Shown here one piece after another: positions 28,329 through 36,264 of a stretch of DNA of 37,841 bases. A model generated the notes under the pieces. That model was not told the origin of the DNA, did not search any database, and saw only the letters and a list, made by a program, of their open reading frames with translations. Positions within the stretch are counted from its first letter, which is position 1. Every line of letters begins with the position of its first letter. This DNA comes from Nitrosomonas sp. (GTDB taxonomy: Bacteria > Pseudomonadota > Gammaproteobacteria > Burkholderiales > Nitrosomonadaceae): NCBI GenBank assembly GCA_021774195.1, contig JAJFJJ010000105.1:1-37841 (forward strand), written 5' to 3'. Position numbers and translations under genes: made by a program.

Positions 28329-31018
28329 ATGATGTGATGATAAAAATTATCCTATTGGTTGTCTTAATCGTTGGTTGTGGCGGTGTTTCTGGTGTATTCG
28401 CTACTGAAGAAAACTATGACCGATTAATTAAACGCGATGCATTTAGGCATTTAGATCGTCCGGCCGTTGGTCGCTTGCAACAGAATCTGGCGCTTATTTA
28501 TCAACAGGACTTAAACTGGAACAGGGATAAACGCTTGAGCCAGCGACCTTTGACTGATGGCGTGATGGGGCCGGTGACATTGTTCTGGTTGCAACAATTT
28601 GTGACTGATTTCAAGATCGAGCCAGTTGGCGATTATGTCAATCAAGTTAATATCCGGTTGGAGCGTATCGCTTCGTTTGCCAGCATGTTCCCTGAAGAAA
28701 CCAAGGTGCTATTAAGTGCGGACTTTGCGCATTGGAATGATCTCCAGCTTGATATTCAACGAGAGAGCTATTACAACATCCGGCGTAGCGGGTCGGAGCA
28801 AGAACTGTTGGATCTGGTGTATCGATATTTGCAGAAAGATAATATTAAATCCAGTGTATGGCCCAATGCGGATGAATTAACTATTCATTATTATCAGTTG
28901 GATGTGGAAGACTTCAAAATATTGCAGAGCCGGGATTCAATTACACAGGAACTTGCGAAGTTAGAGAACAAACGCTACGACAATGTGGCCTTATTGGCTG
29001 CAGATGTTGAAGCGGCACTGCCGGATTTCCCAAAAAAAATAAAACGGTTATTACCGTTTATTCAGCAATATTATGCCCAATCTGATTTGGTGGTGACCCT
29101 CGAATTTATCACTGCTTTCACCAAAAAGGTGGTCGGTGATCCGCTGGTCACTTCATTAAACCCAATGCTTTCCGAACTATTAGAACAGGAATTAACAGGG
29201 ATCGCCTATCCAGATGGAAACCTGTTTGATAAGGCGGCTCAGGCAAGAATTCGTGCTGCGCTAGGCGCTTGTTCCCCCACTCAAGAACACAATCGATATG
29301 TACTGAGTCTACGGTTTAATGATGAGGACTTTGAACAATTGGGTAAGACCTTGTTGTTAGGACCAAATTATCATGGTATGCCAGATATTCGCCAGCAGCT
29401 GATAGATATCGGAAAATTGCGTTCGAAGAAAAAAGTGGAATGTGAGCCATCCGATATTAATACGGTGAAAAAGTTTGTTGCAGATCTGTATGACAATAAC
29501 GTGCAACCGTCACTTGCGCTGTTATATCAAAAAACGCCTGAGTATCAACCGAACGCTCCGATTCAATGGGACGGGGATGGTTGTGGCTGTGTGCTGGATC
29601 AACTGTCTGGCACGGTGTACGGCTTTTATCCGTTCTGGTTAGCCAATGAAGGGCAAGAACAACGTGTTGATTTTAGCGTGTTGTCTAGGGTGGCGTATTA
29701 TGGTCTTGCTTTTGATAACAAAGGCAATATTCTGCAAGCCAATAATCAACAAAATAAAACATCGCTTTTGATAGAGGATGGTTTTATTCGTAGCGAACTG
29801 AATGATTTTATTCATGTGGCGCATAAACATAACACGAGAGTCGACTGGGTCATTCAAAACAACAAACAATTTTGGGATGACTGGCAAGGACAGGCATTTG
29901 GTGCCAGGGCAGCAGTGTTTGATTCGTTAGCGGGCAATATTACTCGGATGTTGGCTAATCAACTGACGGACGGTGTATCGCAATTAGAGCAATTGCTGGC
30001 CGTCGGGCTGTCTCCATTGCCAACGCAAGGCAATGGCGTGACGCTTTATTTCGAGGATTATCCGAATGATCAAGAGTCTGCCGAGTTGCTTAACAGATTG
30101 ATTAATAATTTGAGAGATCGATTGAATGCAATTGAAGGCGAGCATTTTATTAACATTATGCTTCCCCAATCAGCGATTGGAACAGATGGATTCTTTCGCT
30201 ACGATAATTTGATTACGCATATTCAGACGCCTAATGGCAACGACGAGAGTACTTTATTTGGTAGCAATCAATCCGAGCAAAATACCAAGGTAAAAATCCT
30301 GGTATTAATCGAGGAACCCACGACTGACAGCAAAAAGGAATTACGCTCAAATGTTGAAAATGGGGGCCTGAATGGTGAAAAAAGGCGGCTTTTATTAAGA
30401 AACATCATTCCAGTGATCACTTTTGATCAGAAAAACTGGGAACAGCTTGAAGATGACTTGGCCTATTTTAAAGATAACTTTGGCGGTGTCGGATTCTGGC
30501 CGTTGGCGATTGAGCCTGCGGTGCTGATTGATGACAGTGCAACGGGTGGAGATAATGAAAATGGCGAAGCCACTCAAAGCCCATTGCCTGAAATAACAAA
30601 ATCGGTCAGCAGTTATCTTGTTCAATTTTTTCAGGCAGAAGAACGGTTGGGTCAGCCGGACGAATGGCACGACAAAATAATTTGCGAGAATCGTGCAATG
30701 TTTCGTGTGGCACTGAGTTTGTTGACCCTGCTGTCATTATTCCTGCTTTGGTATTACTTTAGGTCTTGCTGTGCGCAGGCCAAAGCGCACAAATGGTTTG
30801 TGCCGGGGATGGTAATCACGATCCTATTAACCTTGATTACCGCATTGCTCTTGTTGTTGTACGACCCGGTGCTGGAAAAACTCTCAAAAGGCAATCTTCC
30901 ACTAATCGCTGTTTTGATTGTCGGCGCGTTAATTTGGTTTATTAGTTATCAGCGCCGTAAAAAACTGGCCAAGAAACCGATCCGACCCAGGATCTTTGCC
31001 ACTCAAAAATCAGCTTAA
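28325..31018 (+). CDS. Membrane protein with PG-binding-like and GH18-like regions and three C-terminal TM helices
   Basis: N-terminal hydrophobic segment; AVGRLQQNLALIYQQ..LTDGVMGPVTLFWLQQF (PG-binding-like); GTVYGFYPFWLA...GVTLYFEDYPND (GH18-like); three C-terminal hydrophobic segments. GTGA overlap with the AAA+ gene. Confidence 0.7.
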   Translation: MNDVMIKIILLVVLIVGCGGVSGVFATEENYDRLIKRDAFRHLDRPAVGRLQQNLALIYQQDLNWNRDKRLSQRPLTDGVMGPVTLFWLQQFVTDFKIEPVGDYVNQVNIRLERIASFASMFPEETKVLLSADFAHWNDLQLDIQRESYYNIRRSGSEQELLDLVYRYLQKDNIKSSVWPNADELTIHYYQLDVEDFKILQSRDSITQELAKLENKRYDNVALLAADVEAALPDFPKKIKRLLPFIQQYYAQSDLVVTLEFITAFTKKVVGDPLVTSLNPMLSELLEQELTGIAYPDGNLFDKAAQARIRAALGACSPTQEHNRYVLSLRFNDEDFEQLGKTLLLGPNYHGMPDIRQQLIDIGKLRSKKKVECEPSDINTVKKFVADLYDNNVQPSLALLYQKTPEYQPNAPIQWDGDGCGCVLDQLSGTVYGFYPFWLANEGQEQRVDFSVLSRVAYYGLAFDNKGNILQANNQQNKTSLLIEDGFIRSELNDFIHVAHKHNTRVDWVIQNNKQFWDDWQGQAFGARAAVFDSLAGNITRMLANQLTDGVSQLEQLLAVGLSPLPTQGNGVTLYFEDYPNDQESAELLNRLINNLRDRLNAIEGEHFINIMLPQSAIGTDGFFRYDNLITHIQTPNGNDESTLFGSNQSEQNTKVKILVLIEEPTTDSKKELRSNVENGGLNGEKRRLLLRNIIPVITFDQKNWEQLEDDLAYFKDNFGGVGFWPLAIEPAVLIDDSATGGDNENGEATQSPLPEITKSVSSYLVQFFQAEERLGQPDEWHDKIICENRAMFRVALSLLTLLSLFLLWYYFRSCCAQAKAHKWFVPGMVITILLTLITALLLLLYDPVLEKLSKGNLPLIAVLIVGALIWFISYQRRKKLAKKPIRPRIFATQKSA

Positions 31019-31670
31019 TCAAGACTCAGCCATGGACTTGATTGAAAAAGCGACTGTGATGCACTACCACCGTCACCGGATGGCAGAATTTCAAGCTGGA
31101 ACAGTTAAAGCGCTTGGCTGGCGAGGGGAAAAGAGTCAACTGGCACGCTATCAACAGTTGATCAAGGTGGGAGATTTAAACGGAAAAAGTATTCTGGATC
31201 TGGGCTGTGGTTACGGCGATTTCAAAGCATTTCTGGATCAGCGCTTTGCTGATTTTGATTACATCGGCATTGATCAAATGCCGGAATTTATTGCCGAAGC
31301 CAAGCAACGCTATAAAGGATGCGGGCAAACACAGTTTTATCAAGCCGATTTCAGCACGGCGGAATTGCCGCAAGTGGACTATGTGTTTGCCAGCGGCGCA
31401 TTAGGTTATCGTAGCAAAAATGAACAGTTCTATAGCGAAATGATTAATAAATGGTACTATTGTTCCAAAATATCTTTTGCATTTAACATGCTGGACAAAA
31501 AATATTTTCCGTCGCATGATTTGCTGGTGGGCCATGATCGGGAAGCGATTTTAGCCTTTTGCCGCACGCTAACCCCACGGGTTGAATGCTTCGATGGTTA
31601 TTTGGAAGATGACTTTACGGTATTCATGGTTCGCGATAGCATGAAAAAACCACAGAAAAACGGAGGATAG
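30996..31670 (+). CDS. Class I SAM-dependent methyltransferase
   Basis: SILDLGCGYGDFKAFL (motif I), YIGIDQMPEFIAEAKQRY (motif II). True start may be ATG 31032. Confidence 0.85.
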   Translation: MPLKNQLNQDSAMDLIEKATVMHYHRHRMAEFQAGTVKALGWRGEKSQLARYQQLIKVGDLNGKSILDLGCGYGDFKAFLDQRFADFDYIGIDQMPEFIAEAKQRYKGCGQTQFYQADFSTAELPQVDYVFASGALGYRSKNEQFYSEMINKWYYCSKISFAFNMLDKKYFPSHDLLVGHDREAILAFCRTLTPRVECFDGYLEDDFTVFMVRDSMKKPQKNGG

Positions 31671-31671
31671 C

Positions 31672-32727
31672 ATGAAGCAATCTTTACCTATTGAATCAGA
31701 GCGACAAAACAACAACCGCTCGCACCTCGCCGTAAGCAATGCTTCTCTCGTCAGTCAGGCCTTTGTTGATAACCGTGAATCAACGGCAATTCAGCGACAA
31801 TTAATGGCCAAAATGGCCAATTCTCCGCAAGCTATCGCGCAACGCAAACTCAGCGAACAAATCAACAACAGCCCACAAATGTTGGCGCAACAACAGCTAA
31901 TCGTCAAGATGTCCGGTAGTGCAGTGCAACGCGTGGAAGGTGAAGAAGAACTCATGCAAGGCAAGTTCAAAACCATTCAGCGAGTAGAGGACGAAGAATT
32001 ATTGCAGGGAAAGTTTAGTGTAGTTCAGCGTGTCGAAGAAGAGGAATTGATGCAGGGCAAATTTGCACCTATTCAGCGTGTGGATGAAGAAGAGCTCATG
32101 CAAGGAAGGTTCGACATGGTTCAGCGTGAACAAGCACCGACTGAAAAAGCCAATAACACGGGACTGCCAGATAACCTGAAACAAGGCATTGAAAACCTTT
32201 CCGGGATGTCAATGGACAATGTTAAAGTGCACTACAACTCGTCAAAACCCACGCAATTGAATGCCCTGGCTTATGCGCAAGGGACAGACATTCATGTGGG
32301 TGCGGGACAAGAAAAACACTTGCCGCATGAAGCATGGCATGTCGTGCAGCAAGCGCAAGGACGAGTGAAACCCACCATGCAAATGAAAGACGGCGTGCCG
32401 GTGAATGATGATCAGGCGTTGGAGCAGGAGGCGGACGTGATGGGGGCGAAGGCGATGGCTGGGGTTGTGCAGGCGATGATGGTAGAATCTGTGGTCCAAC
32501 GTGCAGTAAGTAGTAGTATGGCAAGAAATATGCAGCAATCTTTGGCCCGTGTTTATGGCGGTCCAGCTACACGTTATCAGATTAACCGAGCCTCGGGTAC
32601 CACTTTTCCCGATGGCCCTCCAAATCACACCACGGGACACCATGGGGTCCTGGTAACAGATACCGTAACCGGTACGGTTTACAATTGTGATTTTCACCAG
32701 AACGGGAGATATTACACAAGAGGTTGA
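31672..32727 (+). CDS. DUF4157 (eCIS core domain) effector-type protein 1
   Basis: NNTGLPDNLKQGIENLSGMSMDNVKVHYNSSKPTQLNALAYAQGTDIHVGAGQEKHLPHEAWHVVQQAQGRVKPT is a clear DUF4157 domain with HEAWH motif. Confidence 0.93.
   Translation: MKQSLPIESERQNNNRSHLAVSNASLVSQAFVDNRESTAIQRQLMAKMANSPQAIAQRKLSEQINNSPQMLAQQQLIVKMSGSAVQRVEGEEELMQGKFKTIQRVEDEELLQGKFSVVQRVEEEELMQGKFAPIQRVDEEELMQGRFDMVQREQAPTEKANNTGLPDNLKQGIENLSGMSMDNVKVHYNSSKPTQLNALAYAQGTDIHVGAGQEKHLPHEAWHVVQQAQGRVKPTMQMKDGVPVNDDQALEQEADVMGAKAMAGVVQAMMVESVVQRAVSSSMARNMQQSLARVYGGPATRYQINRASGTTFPDGPPNHTTGHHGVLVTDTVTGTVYNCDFHQNGRYYTRG
31924..32130 (+). repeat. Tandem 48-nt coding repeats ([VI]QRV[ED]xEEL[ML]QG[KR]F)
   Basis: Four in-frame units (17,16,16,16 aa) plus partial VQRE in effector 1. 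Confidence 0.93.
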
Positions 32728-32750
32728 AGAGCCTGTACGTGGTGAGAGCG

Positions 32751-32783
32751 CGGTTGGGTGGATAAGCCTGCGCCATCCACCGT
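32751..32783. repeat. Small REP-like hairpin
   Basis: GGTGGAT-aagcctgcgcc-ATCCACC (32757-32763/32775-32781) between the effector 1 and pLGIC-like genes. Confidence 0.4.
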
Positions 32784-32874
32784 ATGGTGAAACGTAACAA
32801 GCGTTCATTATTTTAATTCGCAGCAACTGATCAAATTCTCAACTAAGCGATTCAACCTAAAAAAGGGCTCGTAC

Positions 32875-34020
32875 ATGAAACAAGCAACTTGGTGGTGGTT
32901 ATCTTCTGTCGTATCGACTGTTTTGGTTATTGTACTGATTAGTATGTGGGTGGAAATGAATAATTATGACGTAGAGCCCACACAATTAGAGAATGCGCAG
33001 GCTGCGGAAGATTATCTTAAAGCCAACTGGGAAGATCGATTAAGTAGCTCAACGACGGCCATAGAGCCCACCACCAAAGTCAAAACGGGCATTTTCATTC
33101 AATCCTTACAGTTTTTTAATGCCTCTGAAGTTAATCTGTCTGGGTATATCTGGCAACGTTATCAAGATGGCGTGCATGATGAACTCAAGCCCGCCAAAGG
33201 CGAAGTGGGGTTTGTTTTGCCTGAACAAGTGAATACAGGCAATGACATAGAGCCGCGTGAAGTGTATCGCGACCGTGAGGGGAACGAGGAAGTGATCGGC
33301 TGGTATTTTGAAGCGACCTTGCGCCAGCCGTTTGATTATGTGGATTACCCGTTTGACCACAAAACGGTTTGGGTGCGCATGTGGCCTAAGGAATTTTCCA
33401 AAAATATCGTCCTGGTGCCGGATTTCGATGCCTATAAATCCACAGGTTTGAATGATGTTTTTGGCATCGAAAAGGATATCGTGCTCGGCACATGGGTGCG
33501 CCAGAATACCTTTTTTGACTATAAGTTAAAGAGTTATGACACTAACTTCGGGTTGTCTCATTACATCGGTCAAGACAATTTTCCGGAACTGTACTACAAC
33601 TTCGTGATCAAACGCAAGTTCGAGAACGCATTCATCGTCTATTTGCTGCCCCTTTTCCTGGTTGCCTCGTTGCTGTTCTCCGCGCTGCTAACGGTTAGTT
33701 CCAACGATAAACTATCCAGCCGGTTTGGTTTTAGCGTCTCTGGTTTTATTGGTGCCTGCTCAGCGCTATTCTTTGTAGTGATGTTGGCGCATATTCAACT
33801 GCGCGAACAATTTCCAGGCTCGCCCACGGTCTATATTGAATATTTTTATATCTTAATGTACGCGCTACTTGTCGCCGCTACGGCCAACACCTATTTGTTT
33901 TCCATCAATTCCGGGAAATGGCTTAAACTCATTCATTACAACGACAATATCATTGCCAAGGTGGCCTATTGGCCTGTTGTTTTGAGCAGCTTAATTTTCA
34001 TTACCTGGATGTTTTTGTGA
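32875..34020 (+). CDS. Pentameric ligand-gated ion channel (pLGIC/Cys-loop superfamily)-like membrane protein
   Basis: Beta-rich ectodomain with pro-loop-like FDYVDYPFDHKTVWVRMWP, IKRKFENAFIVYLLPLFLVASLLFSALLT (M1), M2/M3 hydrophobic helices, C-terminal YWPVVLSSLIFITWMFL (M4-like); also an N-terminal TM segment. Confidence 0.7.
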   Translation: MKQATWWWLSSVVSTVLVIVLISMWVEMNNYDVEPTQLENAQAAEDYLKANWEDRLSSSTTAIEPTTKVKTGIFIQSLQFFNASEVNLSGYIWQRYQDGVHDELKPAKGEVGFVLPEQVNTGNDIEPREVYRDREGNEEVIGWYFEATLRQPFDYVDYPFDHKTVWVRMWPKEFSKNIVLVPDFDAYKSTGLNDVFGIEKDIVLGTWVRQNTFFDYKLKSYDTNFGLSHYIGQDNFPELYYNFVIKRKFENAFIVYLLPLFLVASLLFSALLTVSSNDKLSSRFGFSVSGFIGACSALFFVVMLAHIQLREQFPGSPTVYIEYFYILMYALLVAATANTYLFSINSGKWLKLIHYNDNIIAKVAYWPVVLSSLIFITWMFL

Positions 34021-34133
34021 TCGGCAGGCGTAAAGAAACTGTGGGCATGGTTTTGATCCTGACTCAGTGCTGTCCGTTCTATTTTTGGTCGTGCCCTCAA
34101 CAGTAATCATTCGACTCTCAAGGAGAGGAATTA

Positions 34134-36242
34134 ATGAAAACCCCCGCCGACAAATCACCTGAACCCCAGCGCCAAGCGGCTGCTCATCAAGCGCCTCAGC
34201 AGCAGGATAATACCGATGCTGAATTGCAGTTTATCGACAACCGCGCGGAAACAGCCAACTTACGGCAATTGCAAGCAGCAGCCGACAATAGTCCACAGGC
34301 ACAAGGGCTATCTCAATTAAGCGCCATGATGACTAATAGTCCCCGCAGCGGGGCGATGCAGTCGTTACAAGCGATGGTTGATAATAGTCCGCGCCGGGCG
34401 TCTATGGTGTCTCAAGCTGTGTCGGGTGATGCGTTGGTGCAGCGGGTTGAGGATGAAGAAGTGTTGCAGGGGGAGTTTGCTGCTGAATCTCCGGCGCAGT
34501 TGGCGCAGCCGCCGGAAGATAAACCGAATAACACCGGGCTGCCGGATAATCTTAAGGTGGGTGTTGAATCCTTGTCGGGTCTGTCGCTGGATAATGTGAA
34601 GGTACATTACAACTCATCAAAGCCTGCGCAATTGAATGCGCATGCTTATGCGCAGGGGACGGATATTCATCTGGGGCCGGGGCAGGAGCAGCATTTGCCG
34701 CATGAGGCTTGGCATGTGGTGCAACAGGCGCAGGGTAGGGTTAGGCCTACTGTGCAGATGAAGGATGGGGTTTCTGTTAATGATGATCGGGGGTTGGAGG
34801 CTGAGGCGGATTTGATGGGGGCGAGGGCAGTTTCTGCTGGGGGGGTGAAGGAGAAGAGTGCGTCAATCGAGTCTGACCCTATTGGTTTTAATGTTAATGA
34901 CGACAAGGGCTTGGAGAAGGAAGCGGATATAATAGGTACAGAATCCATGCAAATGCGCCGCTCAGAGAAAAGTGCGTTCGAATTCCCTACCCTTTCCACT
35001 CATATAGAAGCTCCAATAAGGCAACCACTGAAAAGCCCAGTCCAACGCACTCTTCATGGTCATGTTGATGCTGCGGGACATAGACATGACTTTGAAACAT
35101 ATATTCTTGGATACTTAAATGCTTATATTGCAAATAATATTGTGATTGGAGCGCCAGTAGCCCCTGCCCATGGAGCCCAACCTGCTGTCATAGTAGGTAT
35201 TCCAACATGGTTGGGCGCCATTCGAGCAGCACGCATCCTGGACACCCGCCACCCAAGGCAGGCAGCAAATCTTGATCCTCAGTACGGGCACCCAAGTACC
35301 CTACTTAACCCCATACCAGGAGGGGTTGCTGTACCGGGAGTAGGTGGAGGTACCCGACTGAACGAGATGAATGCTATTCGTAACTTTGTTATTTTTGCTT
35401 CAGGACATGCTGGTGCTGGGGCAGGAGTTAATGCCGCTGGTCAACAAAATAGCGTCATCAATTGGGGCGGTTTACATAATGGTTTCGGAACAAAAGTAGA
35501 AGCCACTTTGTTGCCAGGAGGTCAGCCTAAAGGATCTGAGCCATCTCTCTTAGGAGGTCATGCAGCTTGGAACAATTTAGGACGTCGCAAACGAGCTGAT
35601 GGTACCCAACTATATGCGGCTGGTCATTTACTTCATGACCGCTTGGGTGGGCCTGGACTGGACTACAATTTGACGCCACTCACAAACGCCACTAACGGAG
35701 GTTTTGGGGCAAACAATGCCAACTTAGCACATCGCCAGGAAGTCGAGGGGGCTTTACTAGATGCCTATAATGATATGCATGCAGGGGCCCGCAATATCAC
35801 GCAAGTGAACTATATGGTCATCGCGAACTATACTCGCGGTGCCCGTCCAGAAACCGCTATTGTCCAGGCTATTGCCAACACTTACAGCGCACGAATCAAC
35901 GGACATGTAGGCGTCGTAGCTCCAACCCATGCTCAGGTCATGGCTGGCATGGTTGCAGCTTTAGTAGGGATTATTCCAGCACCAGCGAATCATCTCAATG
36001 ACGCCATGGCGGCTATTGCGGCCATTTATCCTCCTGGAGTAGCAGCAACAAATAACACCCCAGCCGTACTGGTTTGGGGTCAATTGAATTTGAATGCAAC
36101 TTTATGGCAATTGGAAGACCAACGTGTTCCTCTTCAACTAGACATCCGATATAATTGGATTGAAAATGGCATTGCAAAGGCCGTCCGCAATCGCACCATT
36201 GCCAATGACTTGCCAGATTCTGTTCGTGCTCCCATAGGCTAA
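34134..36242 (+). CDS. DUF4157 effector-type protein 2 with C-terminal nuclease-like toxin region
   Basis: DUF4157 domain nearly identical to effector 1's (NNTGLPDNLK...HEAWHVVQQAQGRVRPTVQMKDGVSVNDD). C-terminal YAAGHLLHDRLGGPGLDYNLTPLTNATN..NLAHRQEVEGALLDAYND resembles the AGHLL-xxLGGPG-xxNLxPxTxxxN-H..VE pattern of DNA/RNA non-specific endonuclease-type polymorphic toxins. Confidence 0.88.
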   Translation: MKTPADKSPEPQRQAAAHQAPQQQDNTDAELQFIDNRAETANLRQLQAAADNSPQAQGLSQLSAMMTNSPRSGAMQSLQAMVDNSPRRASMVSQAVSGDALVQRVEDEEVLQGEFAAESPAQLAQPPEDKPNNTGLPDNLKVGVESLSGLSLDNVKVHYNSSKPAQLNAHAYAQGTDIHLGPGQEQHLPHEAWHVVQQAQGRVRPTVQMKDGVSVNDDRGLEAEADLMGARAVSAGGVKEKSASIESDPIGFNVNDDKGLEKEADIIGTESMQMRRSEKSAFEFPTLSTHIEAPIRQPLKSPVQRTLHGHVDAAGHRHDFETYILGYLNAYIANNIVIGAPVAPAHGAQPAVIVGIPTWLGAIRAARILDTRHPRQAANLDPQYGHPSTLLNPIPGGVAVPGVGGGTRLNEMNAIRNFVIFASGHAGAGAGVNAAGQQNSVINWGGLHNGFGTKVEATLLPGGQPKGSEPSLLGGHAAWNNLGRRKRADGTQLYAAGHLLHDRLGGPGLDYNLTPLTNATNGGFGANNANLAHRQEVEGALLDAYNDMHAGARNITQVNYMVIANYTRGARPETAIVQAIANTYSARINGHVGVVAPTHAQVMAGMVAALVGIIPAPANHLNDAMAAIAAIYPPGVAATNNTPAVLVWGQLNLNATLWQLEDQRVPLQLDIRYNWIENGIAKAVRNRTIANDLPDSVRAPIG

Positions 36243-36264
36243 TAAATTAATGAGATGTAAGTAA

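Noticed and set aside
6355-31018. Interpretation as a prophage (myovirus) or type VI secretion system
   Set aside because: No capsid, portal, terminase or integrase genes, and no TssJ/L/M. The AAA+ ATPase, DUF5908, tape-measure N-terminus and DUF4157 cargos point to an eCIS.
32222-32826. Minus-strand ORFs of 100 and 194 aa opposite the DUF4157 gene
   Set aside because: His/Arg/Pro-rich shadow of the conserved sense domain, no recognisable family.
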